Source: Nanobdellota archaeon (GTDB lineage: Archaea; Nanobdellota; Nanobdellia; Parvarchaeales; Parvarchaeaceae). From it: 41,454 nucleotides of DNA. This document shows, piece after piece, positions 16,127 to 23,287 of the stretch. The DNA is taken from contig JAKAAW010000005.1 in NCBI GenBank assembly GCA_021802105.1, forward strand, positions 1-41,454, read 5' to 3'. A program made the position numbers and the translations under genes. The notes under the pieces were generated by a model. It was not told where the DNA came from and did not search any database. It saw only the letters and a list, made by a program, of their open reading frames with translations. Positions within the stretch are counted from its first letter, which is position 1, and the number at the start of each line of letters is the position of its first letter.

Positions 16127-17655
16127 TGTTCATAAAAGAAGGGAGGGTAGAGGAGAGAGAATACCAGAAAAATATTTTTGACAGCGCAAAGGATTCGAAT
16201 ACCTTGGTGATCCTGCCGACCGGACTTGGAAAGACTATAATAAGCGTCCTGATGACGGATTACAGGCTCGGCAAGTTCGCTGGTTCCAAAGCCTTGTTTC
16301 TCGCACCAACTAGGCCTCTAGTCAACCAGCACTACAAGACTTTCTCGGGGATAATGAACCTTGATATGGGCGCGGTCAGCGGCAGCACTAAAAAGAGCGA
16401 CAGAAAAAGTCTTTACGAGACTTCCCAACTAATATTTGCGACACCGCAGACTATAGACCATGACATCGACAGTGAGATAATAGACTTCTCAGATTTCAGC
16501 TTACTGGTGGTGGATGAGGCGCACCATACTATAGGAAACTATGCATACGTAAAGATAGCGAAGAAATTCATGGCGTACTCCAAGCACGCGGTTATACTCG
16601 GACTGACCGCATCGCCCGCTTCGGATAGGGAGAAGATAAAGGTTATCTGCGACAATCTCGGCATAACAAACATAGAGATAAGGGGAGAGGACGACCCAGA
16701 CGTGAAACAATACGTAAAGACGAAGCTTGTGCGTGAGATCCGCATTGTGCTGCCGAAAGAGTTACAGGAAATAACCAAATCCGTAAGATCTCTAATACAG
16801 GGGCAGATAGAATCGCTGCAAGATATCGGATTGCTAAAGAACGCAGCGACAAGCAAGATAAACAGGGTGACGATACTTATGCTCCAGAAGAGCCTGCAGA
16901 AAAGAATGTTCGCAGGGAACAGGACAGGCTATACCATAAGGGGCATAATAACGACGTCGAAGATACTCAAACTGTATCACGCACTTAACCTCGTGTCTAC
17001 GCAAAGCTTAGAATCATTCAACAAGTTCATTGAGAGAATAATAAAACATGGAACGGCTAAGACCGACAAGGAGCTTGCAAAGACTCCTCAATTTGTAGAG
17101 CTGTACGAGACGTCCTCCAATCTTCTTGAACAGGGAGTCGAACACCCAAAACTAGAAAAAGTAGTGTCCATACTCAAAGAATCTCTCGGCAGGGACAAGA
17201 GGGCAATAATATTCACGCAGTACAGGGACAGTGTCGACACCATCTTCTCCCACCTCCGCGGAATTGATGGTGTAAGGCCCATTAAATTCATAGGCCAGGG
17301 AAGAGGTGGGCTCTCACAGAAGGATCAGATAAACATAATAAAGGATTTCGAAGTGGGCGTCTATAACGTACTTGTATCAACCAGCGTGAGCGAGGAGGGC
17401 ATATCAATAAAAGGTGCAGATGTTGCCATATTCTACGAGACGATACCGAGCGGCATACGTGCCATACAGAGAAGGGGTAGGGTCGGCAGATTCGACGCAG
17501 GAAAGATCTTTATACTCATAACTGAAAACACTAGCGATGAGGGGTATTATTGGGTTGCAAAAAGAAAGGAGAGCCGGATGAAAAAGATAATAAAGGACAT
17601 CAAGGCAAACCCAGAGTCCCTGAGAAACGACGGGACCCTCAAGGGATTCATCTGA
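16126..17655 (+). CDS. Hef/FANCM-type DEAH helicase without nuclease domain
   Basis: The 509-residue superfamily 2 helicase shows 'REYQ' (Q motif), Walker A 'PTGLGKT' (31-37), 'APTRPLV' (Ia), DEAH at 130-133, 'LTASP' (160-164), and in domain 2 'IIFTQYRDSVDTI', 'STSVSEEGI' and 'QRRGRVGR' (motif VI). The DEAH-HH and TASP forms are typical of Hef/MPH1/FANCM, which process stalled forks and Holliday-like structures. Euryarchaeal Hef continues into an ERCC4 nuclease domain, but this protein ends after the helicase, so a nuclease partner would be separate. It is co-transcribed with GINS, consistent with replication-fork work. Its 3' end abuts the convergent membrane-protein operon with no gap. Confidence 0.88.
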   Translation: MFIKEGRVEEREYQKNIFDSAKDSNTLVILPTGLGKTIISVLMTDYRLGKFAGSKALFLAPTRPLVNQHYKTFSGIMNLDMGAVSGSTKKSDRKSLYETSQLIFATPQTIDHDIDSEIIDFSDFSLLVVDEAHHTIGNYAYVKIAKKFMAYSKHAVILGLTASPASDREKIKVICDNLGITNIEIRGEDDPDVKQYVKTKLVREIRIVLPKELQEITKSVRSLIQGQIESLQDIGLLKNAATSKINRVTILMLQKSLQKRMFAGNRTGYTIRGIITTSKILKLYHALNLVSTQSLESFNKFIERIIKHGTAKTDKELAKTPQFVELYETSSNLLEQGVEHPKLEKVVSILKESLGRDKRAIIFTQYRDSVDTIFSHLRGIDGVRPIKFIGQGRGGLSQKDQINIIKDFEVGVYNVLVSTSVSEEGISIKGADVAIFYETIPSGIRAIQRRGRVGRFDAGKIFILITENTSDEGYYWVAKRKESRMKKIIKDIKANPESLRNDGTLKGFI

Positions 17656-18087
17656 TTATCCGCACGGAAGAGCTACAGATGATGCGCCGCCGGCGGTGTA
17701 ATAGTAACCTCCTACCGAAGAATTCGCGCCCGTTGTGTTGCACATGAAGAGAACGCTCCCTTTCGACAGCGTGAAGTTGGAGGTGTATGCGCTTTCACCT
17801 GCTACGTAACTGCCTAGCCTGCCGGAAATGTTGTTGAAAACGTTGTAGCCTAATCCTGGGCTTCCACTTGATGCGGTTACGGTATACAGGCACTTTCCAG
17901 GAATGCTGTAGTTTATATAAGTCAGAGCGCAGACAGCCGGCGCGGATGTAAGTCTAGGTATGCCTCCTCCCAACCCGAACAAGGAGAAATGAAAAACCGT
18001 ACTTATTATAAGAAAAGCCATCCCAAGGAAAATGATCAGTATTATTATTGTCTTGACCTCTTCAGCCGTCGTTCCCTTTCTGTTCAT
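17656..18087 (-). CDS. Membrane-anchored exported protein, prepilin-like N-terminus
   Basis: I place the start at 18087, where the upstream stop and this ATG form TAATG; codons further upstream in frame belong to the neighbouring gene read in another frame. The 143-residue protein begins 'MNRKGTTAEEVKTIIILI', with K-G before a stretch containing Glu and then one hydrophobic span (residues 12-35), similar to class III signal peptides. The outer part has about four Cys and several NxS/T sequons ('NYS', 'NIS', 'NFT', 'NTT'). It is the last gene of a five-gene operon. Function unknown; an export-side pilin-like or envelope component is inferred. Confidence 0.7.
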   Translation of the reverse strand: MNRKGTTAEEVKTIIILIIFLGMAFLIISTVFHFSLFGLGGGIPRLTSAPAVCALTYINYSIPGKCLYTVTASSGSPGLGYNVFNNISGRLGSYVAGESAYTSNFTLSKGSVLFMCNTTGANSSVGGYYYTAGGASSVALPCG

Positions 18088-19562
18088 TATGTCACCGCGC
18101 AAACGTATATCTGATTTCTGCCCAAGAAATTGCTCTTTGCGAGCCCCAGCTCTGAAGGTGCCTGAGATATCGCGGTGAGTATAGACTCGCCGCACTGAGA
18201 CAATCCCGTCGTGGTAAGCAGCGCAGTGGACACGTACTGCATACCTGTTGGCGCTATGTACTGGTTGCAGAGGGAATTTGACGTGCATCTGCCGTAAAGA
18301 TATCCAGCAAGTGCCGATGAACCAAGACCTACCAATCCTGGATTTTTACCGAAGGGAGTCCTTAGTCCGAGCGCACCATATGTGAGCAGGGCCCTGCTGC
18401 ACTCATATTCTATACCACTCGTAGGGTAATTATTCAGGAAAGACTCTGGAGCACATTCGCTCGGCAGGTTTATCCACTGCGGAGGAAGCCGGCTCCCCAC
18501 GAAAGAATTGAGATAAACGATGTATAGCTGTGCCTTGTTTATTCCTTTGGTAGAGTTTGGAAGAACCAGACTGGCTTTACCACTAGTCTGGTTTTTGTAA
18601 CTGTATATCATGTTTATGCCAGGGGCAAGGTAATCGAAGTACGAAACGCTCACAACGGAATCGTTGTTTACTGGTTCTGTAAGGGTACATGACGGAGGAG
18701 AGACATAGGATTGAGTAGTAGGATCGTAATTGACATTGCAGACGTAGTCTCCGCTGAGGTTCTTCGCGCAGAAATTGGTGTATGACTGTGTGCAGCTGCC
18801 TATCTGTCCGGTGCTGTTAGTGCATGCCCCTACAGCGCTGTTGAATGAACAGCCCTGTGCAGAATCACACAGGTAAGGCTGCAGAAGATTGGCCGCGGTT
18901 GTCTGCGTCGTACTACTTGTAAGAGGTATGCTATCTGGAGAATAACCGGAGTACGTCTTTGAGTACCCTGCCTGCGTAGAACACTTAAAATAATTGCTGC
19001 TGCTCGCTATGCACGTGTTTGGTGCGTTAAGATTGCACGTGAACCCTTCCTGATAATTAGGACATGCCTCCTGCGCCGTATGGTTAAGGCAGCTGACCTG
19101 CGTAGTATAGGCAGTGCTCTGAAGATAACTTGTAAGGTTAGCTATGGTTATGTTCTGTTTTGTGTCTATGTTGACTATTCCGCACAGGCCAGGGGAATTT
19201 TGAAGCACGTCAAGTCCTTCGTTGGCCCCGTACTGGTACCAGCAATCTGCCAGTGAGGTAAGGGTCCCTGAGAATATCTGACTACTGGTCGATCCGGAGG
19301 TATAGGTCTGCGCCGAAGCAGAACATCCCAAAAGAGGCGGAGTACCTACGGTCTGGGAGATGCTTGAGGATAAGCAGAAAAACTGGGTCACACATAGGCC
19401 ATTATAAAAGAAATTTCTTATCTGAGAACTCAAATAACACGTGGACGAGTTTGTAAAGCCGAATCCGAAGAGCAGAAAATACGCGAACACGAGGACTATG
19501 GTGAAGATGAATATTACTGAGAGTATTATGAATACAAACTCCTCGCCAGCGGTCTCTGCCAT
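18087..19562 (-). CDS. Large Cys-rich exported protein with N-terminal anchor
   Basis: The 491-residue protein has one hydrophobic span at about 10-36 and a long outer domain rich in Ser, Thr, Asn, Tyr and Gln with 24 cysteines, many in sequence runs such as 'CDSAQGCSFNSAVGACTNS'. There are many N-glycosylation sequons. An even, high Cys count with an extracytoplasmic location implies extensive disulfide bonding. The C-terminus 'NQIYVCAVT' resembles the end of the neighbouring 19597-20505 product ('DRVFVCVTN'). I do not recognise a family. It overlaps the next gene by one base and follows the previous one by 34 bases. Confidence 0.75.
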   Translation of the reverse strand: MAETAGEEFVFIILSVIFIFTIVLVFAYFLLFGFGFTNSSTCYLSSQIRNFFYNGLCVTQFFCLSSSISQTVGTPPLLGCSASAQTYTSGSTSSQIFSGTLTSLADCWYQYGANEGLDVLQNSPGLCGIVNIDTKQNITIANLTSYLQSTAYTTQVSCLNHTAQEACPNYQEGFTCNLNAPNTCIASSSNYFKCSTQAGYSKTYSGYSPDSIPLTSSTTQTTAANLLQPYLCDSAQGCSFNSAVGACTNSTGQIGSCTQSYTNFCAKNLSGDYVCNVNYDPTTQSYVSPPSCTLTEPVNNDSVVSVSYFDYLAPGINMIYSYKNQTSGKASLVLPNSTKGINKAQLYIVYLNSFVGSRLPPQWINLPSECAPESFLNNYPTSGIEYECSRALLTYGALGLRTPFGKNPGLVGLGSSALAGYLYGRCTSNSLCNQYIAPTGMQYVSTALLTTTGLSQCGESILTAISQAPSELGLAKSNFLGRNQIYVCAVT

Positions 19563-19596
19563 AATTAGTTAAACCATCCTTTTCTTTTATAGCCTC

Positions 19597-20505
19597 TTAT
19601 CTGGATGTGGAGTTGGTCACGCACACAAAAACCCTGTCCTGTGAAAGCATCATTGAATTCAGCAGAGTGCCGCAGAAATGAACGAAGTAATCTCCGCACA
19701 CGCCTATCGTGCCCTGCGTCTGCAGACCCGCGTTCCCATTTGAAAGTGAGCTTACTGTGTTGTACGCCGCCTGTGAAGTCTGGTTCTGATAGCTGCATGT
19801 TTGTCCTGCTGCAGGCTGCTGGAACTGCGAGACGTACCCGCATTGGGACTGGAATGAGAGTGAGCAGTATGCGCCGGTCGGAGGAGACTTTGAAGGGTAA
19901 CCGAAATATTCTATTATGTAAGTCGAACCGTTCAATACACTGGAGGATGGTTCAGAGTATCTGGCCGTGCCGCCGCTGCCGTTTGTTATGAAAACCATCT
20001 GCATGGCATTTCCGTTGTTAGGATAGTTTTTATTTATATAATCTATTATCTTGCTGTAGTTTATCAGACCAGACGTGTATATTGTCCCGGAATAGCACTC
20101 GAAGACCCCGTTTACGCTGCTGCTTTTCAGTATCTCATCTCCCGCGTTTGCATTAGCACCCTGGAAAAGATTAAAACACGATGCCGCCTTCGCGTATATC
20201 TGCGCCGATACGGACGATACCGCCTGGCCATTCACGTTTGACGGCTGTATGCACGCGCTCTGGACCTGTGACGACGCCTGAGGGCTGTTCACGAATGGAT
20301 TAGTGCCGAGTATCGGCTGGATAAAGTACGTCACGGGAAACAGGAAATTGTTCACGACGTTGTACTCTGCGAACGCGAAATAACACTTAGCGCCGAAGGT
20401 GGCGGCTCCTATGGATGAGATGAACGCACCGCTAAATACGACGAGTATAACCCCTGCTATTACCGCCAGCATCACATCAACTATGGTCAACAGCATCCCT
20501 TGCAT
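19597..20505 (-). CDS. Cys-containing exported protein with N-terminal anchor
   Basis: The start is placed at the ATG at 20505 ('MQGMLLTIVDVM'), which overlaps the stop of the upstream 53-residue gene as TAATG and has GGAGGCGG nearby. The longer in-frame extension upstream overlaps that gene and is Arg/His-rich, unlike a signal. The 302-residue product has a hydrophobic segment at about 5-35 and an outer domain with 10 Cys and several sequons. The last 45 residues ('IGVCGDYFVHFCG' then 'SQDRVFVCV') parallel the end of the 18087-19562 product, suggesting a shared C-terminal module. No known family recognised. Confidence 0.72.
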   Translation of the reverse strand: MQGMLLTIVDVMLAVIAGVILVVFSGAFISSIGAATFGAKCYFAFAEYNVVNNFLFPVTYFIQPILGTNPFVNSPQASSQVQSACIQPSNVNGQAVSSVSAQIYAKAASCFNLFQGANANAGDEILKSSSVNGVFECYSGTIYTSGLINYSKIIDYINKNYPNNGNAMQMVFITNGSGGTARYSEPSSSVLNGSTYIIEYFGYPSKSPPTGAYCSLSFQSQCGYVSQFQQPAAGQTCSYQNQTSQAAYNTVSSLSNGNAGLQTQGTIGVCGDYFVHFCGTLLNSMMLSQDRVFVCVTNSTSR

Positions 20506-20666
20506 TATACACCGCCTCCGAATATGTTCGAGAAGAATTGGAAAGGAGAGCCTCCGGCAGAGCTTGCGTAGTATAGCAGATATATTATGAGGATAGCGAC
20601 TATCGCGGATGCCATGACTATTATCATCCAGATGATTCTCCACTCAACGCTTCCTTTCTTGTTCAT
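20505..20666 (-). CDS. Small single-span membrane protein (53 aa)
   Basis: This short gene starts at ATG 20666, one base after the upstream stop, and ends TAA at 20507-20505, sharing a base with the next ATG. The product begins 'MNKKGSVEWRIIWMIIVM', has one hydrophobic span (residues 11-31) and a Gly/Phe-rich tail ending 'FSNIFGGGV'. The K-K-G start followed by Glu and a hydrophobic stretch resembles a minimal prepilin, and its first residues echo the 'NRKGTTAEE' start of the last gene in the operon. Perfect overlaps on both sides support it as real. Confidence 0.72.
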   Translation of the reverse strand: MNKKGSVEWRIIWMIIVMASAIVAILIIYLLYYASSAGGSPFQFFSNIFGGGV

Positions 20667-20667
20667 A

Positions 20668-21189
20668 TCATTGACCTATGCAAGGCGGACACCATGGTGC
20701 ATCGCCGGCTATACAGTATGGTACACTTAAATCACAGTTCTGTATCTGCGTTGCATTGTTTGCTACTATTGTGCTATCGGAGCAGCTCATCAGATCGGCT
20801 GTGTTTGATGGGGAGACCACGGCGCAGTTCTGGACAACTTTTGGATAAGCGGACGGATTGGCTATACACGCCTGAACTGCCTGCTGGTTCCCGACACCGT
20901 CCTTGAAGTTAATATAATAACACCAGTTTGTTATGCATGTCTGGTTCGCAGTGGCCTGATTGTAACAAGCGTTAGTCAGGTAGCACCTGAAGAGAGGAGT
21001 CCCTTCCAGCTTGTTTGGGTAACCATATCTGGCCTGCGTGAACTGGTTATAAAGAAGCCCTCCGTTGGTGCTATCGCATCCGACCGGGAAGATAGATGAG
21101 AAGTTCTGGTAAAAAATGAAGAATATTACCAGTGCGACCACGAGCGAAAAGACAACCTCGAACCATATAAATTCTTCCGCACTAGCCAT
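20668..21189 (-). CDS. Cys-rich exported protein, first gene of the operon
   Basis: The 173-residue protein begins 'MASAEEFIWFEVVFSLVV' with one hydrophobic span at about 10-30, then an outer domain with 12 Cys arranged in pairs ('CYLTNAC', 'CITNWC', 'CIAGDAPWCPPC'). The start resembles that of the 18087-19562 product ('AETAGEEFVF'), so these proteins may be exported by one route. It opens the operon 20668-17656 and lies 61 bases downstream of the L15e stop. Function unknown; disulfide-stabilised surface protein is inferred. Confidence 0.74.
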   Translation of the reverse strand: MASAEEFIWFEVVFSLVVALVIFFIFYQNFSSIFPVGCDSTNGGLLYNQFTQARYGYPNKLEGTPLFRCYLTNACYNQATANQTCITNWCYYINFKDGVGNQQAVQACIANPSAYPKVVQNCAVVSPSNTADLMSCSDSTIVANNATQIQNCDLSVPYCIAGDAPWCPPCIGQ

Positions 21190-21250
21190 ACAGATTATAA
21201 GATGCGGATAGATTTAAGTGTGATTCTACACTTTAAGAATTTTGCTTAGA

Positions 21251-21655
21251 CTATCTGTTGCCTGCAAGAACAGGGTCTCTCATTATTATCTCAAACCAGT
21301 CATACTGACCGTTCTTTATGAGGAAATATGCACCAAGAACATCCATGTTCTTATATACTCTCCTAGCGCGTCCTTCCGCTATCTTCTTCTTGTCTACGCT
21401 GAGATTGAAATAAAGACCTGTCTTGCTCGGCCTTCTCGCGTGGTTTGGTCTTGGTCTCCTATAGCTTCCCTTGGACACCCTGACTCTAACGATCGCGTAA
21501 CCCTGCTTAGCCTTGTAACCTAGGCTCTTGGCCCTTGTCAGCCGGGTAGGCCTTTCAATCCTCTTTATGGCAGGTTCTCCCTGCACGGATATTAGCAGCG
21601 TCTTGTCCTTGAAGATTTTTCTCTCATTATCTCTTATATATTTAAATGAACCCAT
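21251..21655 (-). CDS. rpl15e: Ribosomal protein L15e
   Basis: The start is placed at ATG 21655 ('MGSFKYIRDNERKIF'), 25 bases downstream of a TATA box. The 134-residue product has the conserved core 'RPTRLTRAKSLGYKAKQGY' and 'RVRVSKGSYRRPRPNHARRP', plus 'VYKNMDVLGAYFLIKNGQYD', matching L15e of the large subunit. The family is usually near 185-195 residues; the shortening appears in the N-terminal linker before 'EPAIKRIERPTRL' and at the C-terminus after 'RDPVLAGNR'. All the RNA-binding core seems kept. It sits between a pilin gene and the Cys-rich operon. Confidence 0.93.
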   Translation of the reverse strand: MGSFKYIRDNERKIFKDKTLLISVQGEPAIKRIERPTRLTRAKSLGYKAKQGYAIVRVRVSKGSYRRPRPNHARRPSKTGLYFNLSVDKKKIAEGRARRVYKNMDVLGAYFLIKNGQYDWFEIIMRDPVLAGNR

Positions 21656-21679
21656 AGGAAATAAGTATGCGATTTTGAC

Positions 21680-21687
21680 TATAAATA
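21680..21687 (-). promoter_or_regulatory. TATA box of L15e
   Basis: tatttata on the minus strand ends 25 bases before the ATG at 21655, implying a leaderless transcript and supporting the chosen start. Confidence 0.5.
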
Positions 21688-21726
21688 GCTTAGCCTCCGG
21701 AAAATCGTGGTAAGCGCTCCTAAAAA

Positions 21727-22164
21727 CTAACCTGAGACAGAACCTGTTATTGTTATAAGAGGATGCGTCGACGTGTTTGAAGGGGTATAGACTATGTTGA
21801 CCGAGGCTGAGTACGGTTCGCCGAGGGTTATGGAGAGGTTGCACTCGCTGAACTCCAGCGTAGGTACGTAACGTGAAGAGCACACGAAGCCGCTGTCGTT
21901 TATGGCGCCCTGTATGAAATATATGCTCGAGACGTTTATGTTCTCGTTCAGTAGGTTCTGGAATTTTATGTAATAGATGTTAAGGTTGCCGTCATAGCCC
22001 TGCCCCATTACTCTCAGGCCGGCGAAACCGGAGTAGGTTGTCGTCGGGGTCGACACAAAAAGAGAAGGGTACAAAAGGAAAAGAATCGCGAGAGCTGCGG
22101 CTATAAGTATAAGCACTATGCTGTATCCAAGCAGCAGTTCAAGAGTCGCCTGTCCCCTCCGCAT
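21727..22164 (-). CDS. Type IV pilin-like protein (class III signal peptide)
   Basis: The 145-residue protein starts 'MRRGQATLELLLGYSIVL', an archaeal prepilin signal: basic residues, a cleavage site after Gly, Q at +1 and Glu at +5 of the mature chain, then a hydrophobic helix. The outer part has two Cys and sequons ('NVS', 'NLS', 'NTS'), and predicted strands. It should be processed by a PibD/FlaK-type peptidase and assembled or anchored at the membrane. It lies 36 bases downstream of tRNA-Thr and 72 bases upstream of the L15e gene. Confidence 0.8.
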   Translation of the reverse strand: MRRGQATLELLLGYSIVLILIAAALAILFLLYPSLFVSTPTTTYSGFAGLRVMGQGYDGNLNIYYIKFQNLLNENINVSSIYFIQGAINDSGFVCSSRYVPTLEFSECNLSITLGEPYSASVNIVYTPSNTSTHPLITITGSVSG

Positions 22165-22199
22165 AAGTCTTTCTCGTAATGGGGATATTAATACGCTAT

Positions 22200-22270
22200 A
22201 GCCTCTAGGGGGAGTCGAACCCCCGTCACATGCTTACGAAGCAGGTGCTCTACCGCTGAGCTATAGAGGC
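22200..22270 (-). tRNA. tRNA-Thr(CGT)
   Basis: The acceptor stem GCCTCTA/TAGAGGC runs from 22270 to 22201, with discriminator T at 22200, as expected for archaeal tRNA-Thr. The D arm is GCTC/GAGC, the anticodon loop TTCGTAA gives CGT, and the T arm is GGGGG-TTCGACT-CCCCC. The anticodon stem CCTGC/GCATG has one C-T mismatch at the second pair. No intron and no encoded CCA. Confidence 0.93.
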
Positions 22271-22300
22271 AATCTAAGGGACTGTCTTAATATGATATTT

Positions 22301-22323
22301 ACGATTTATATTTTATAAATCGT
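22301..22323. promoter_or_regulatory. Perfect AT-rich inverted repeat upstream of tRNA-Thr
   Basis: Two 10-base arms (acgatttata and tataaatcgt) flank ttt. The repeat sits between the zinc ribbon gene end (22338) and the tRNA start (22270), at the distance expected for the tRNA TATA box. It could be a promoter element, a terminator hairpin for the upstream operon, or both. Confidence 0.45.
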
Positions 22324-22337
22324 TAACGCGATTTAAA

Positions 22338-22505
22338 TCATTTGAATTCGACTTCTTTGTCCATCTGCCTAAGGTAAAACGCCTCGCTGACGATGTGCTT
22401 TTTCACGTCGAATGACTTTCCGCAGAAGAAGCACTTCACGTTTTTTAAGGCGTTTGTTTTTCTGAACTTGCCGCAGTGTGGACACCTGACGGTTCTAACC
22501 ACCAT
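22338..22505 (-). CDS. Small zinc ribbon protein (55 aa)
   Basis: The frame begins at ATG 22505, three bases after the stop of the MinD/ParA-like gene, and stops with TGA at 22340-22338. The product 'MVVRTVRCPHCGKFRKTNAL' continues with 'CFFCGKSFDVKKH', giving two CxxC knuckles 14 residues apart, a typical zinc ribbon, followed by a charged helix. It is probably cytoplasmic and may bind nucleic acid or protein. The tight spacing implies co-translation with the ATPase. Confidence 0.75.
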   Translation of the reverse strand: MVVRTVRCPHCGKFRKTNALKNVKCFFCGKSFDVKKHIVSEAFYLRQMDKEVEFK

Positions 22506-22508
22506 AGT

Positions 22509-23246
22509 CTAATCACTGATGATGTCTCTGGCGAGCTTAAGGAACGCCCTAGATGACACGCTTCTACTGTTGTATAGAACCATCGGTATCCCGTGCTGCA
22601 GGGCATCAAGTGCAGAGTGATCCTCAGGTATCTTCCAAATGGTCTTGAACGAAACTATCTTCTTTATCTCTGAGTCCTTCATAGTGCCCCTTATCTTGGC
22701 GTTTACCCTGTTTAGAACAAGACCATCCACCATCAACGCTGATCTTGTGCCATCCTCCTCCAATTTCTTAGCTTCTATAAGCGATGTTATCTCGGGGGCG
22801 GCGACCACTATGATGTGCACGTTCCCTATCAGTTTTATAAATTCCATGTTGGTTGACGGCTTTGAGTCCAGCACTATAAAATCGTAAGCGTCTAAGAGCT
22901 TCTCAAGGTGATGAAACATGTTTATTATCCTGTATTTGGCGTTGCCGTCCCAGCTCTGTTTGAAGACCCTTGAAGGCAGTATATCCATGTTCGGTTCATC
23001 TGTCCTGTATATTGTGTCCTTTACCGGCACTACCCCGTTCAGGGCGTCCTCAAGAGAGTATTTGAAACCTGCAAAACCGCAGTAAACAGCAACGTGCGGC
23101 GTCTCCAGATTAGTGTCTACTATCAGCGCCCTTTTGCCCAGCGAGGCTATCGCCGCTGCCAGGTTAATAGACACTGTCGTCTTACCAACCCCTCCCTTCG
23201 GGCTAACCACTGCTATGATTTTTGCGGCCATAAACTGGTTATACAC
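22509..23246 (-). CDS. MinD/ParA family P-loop ATPase
   Basis: The product (245 residues, or 240 if started at M6, position 23231, just before 'AAKIIAVVSPKGG') has the deviant Walker A motif 'KGGVGKTT', 'LIVDTNLETPHVA' (switch I/A') and 'YDFIVLDSKPS' (Walker B region). MinD/ParA proteins dimerise on ATP and act in cell division, plasmid or chromosome partition, or positioning of surface machines; archaeal MinD4-type proteins help place archaella and pili. Given several pilin genes nearby, a positioning role is possible but unproven. It is followed by a zinc ribbon gene and is divergent from the TtuA-like gene. Confidence 0.85.
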   Translation of the reverse strand: MYNQFMAAKIIAVVSPKGGVGKTTVSINLAAAIASLGKRALIVDTNLETPHVAVYCGFAGFKYSLEDALNGVVPVKDTIYRTDEPNMDILPSRVFKQSWDGNAKYRIINMFHHLEKLLDAYDFIVLDSKPSTNMEFIKLIGNVHIIVVAAPEITSLIEAKKLEEDGTRSALMVDGLVLNRVNAKIRGTMKDSEIKKIVSFKTIWKIPEDHSALDALQHGIPMVLYNSRSVSSRAFLKLARDIISD

Positions 23247-23287
23247 AGATAAAAAGTATCTGATACCATATATATCTGATTACTCGT

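Noticed and set aside
18088-18288. Upstream in-frame extension of the 143-residue exported protein
   Set aside because: It overlaps the previous gene in another frame; the ATG at 18087 sits in a TAATG coupling and directly precedes the hydrophobic signal.
19605-19991. Plus-strand frame of 128 codons opposite a Cys-rich exported protein
   Set aside because: The real gene on the minus strand has a signal anchor, sequons and operon overlaps; the plus frame has none.
20506-20643. Upstream extension of the 302-residue exported protein
   Set aside because: It coincides with the 53-residue gene in another frame and is rich in Arg and His; the ATG at 20505 gives the hydrophobic N-terminus.
21656-21883. 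N-terminal extension of L15e
   Set aside because: It overlaps the pilin gene and does not look like L15e; the ATG at 21655 gives the conserved 'FKYIRD' start and fits the TATA box.
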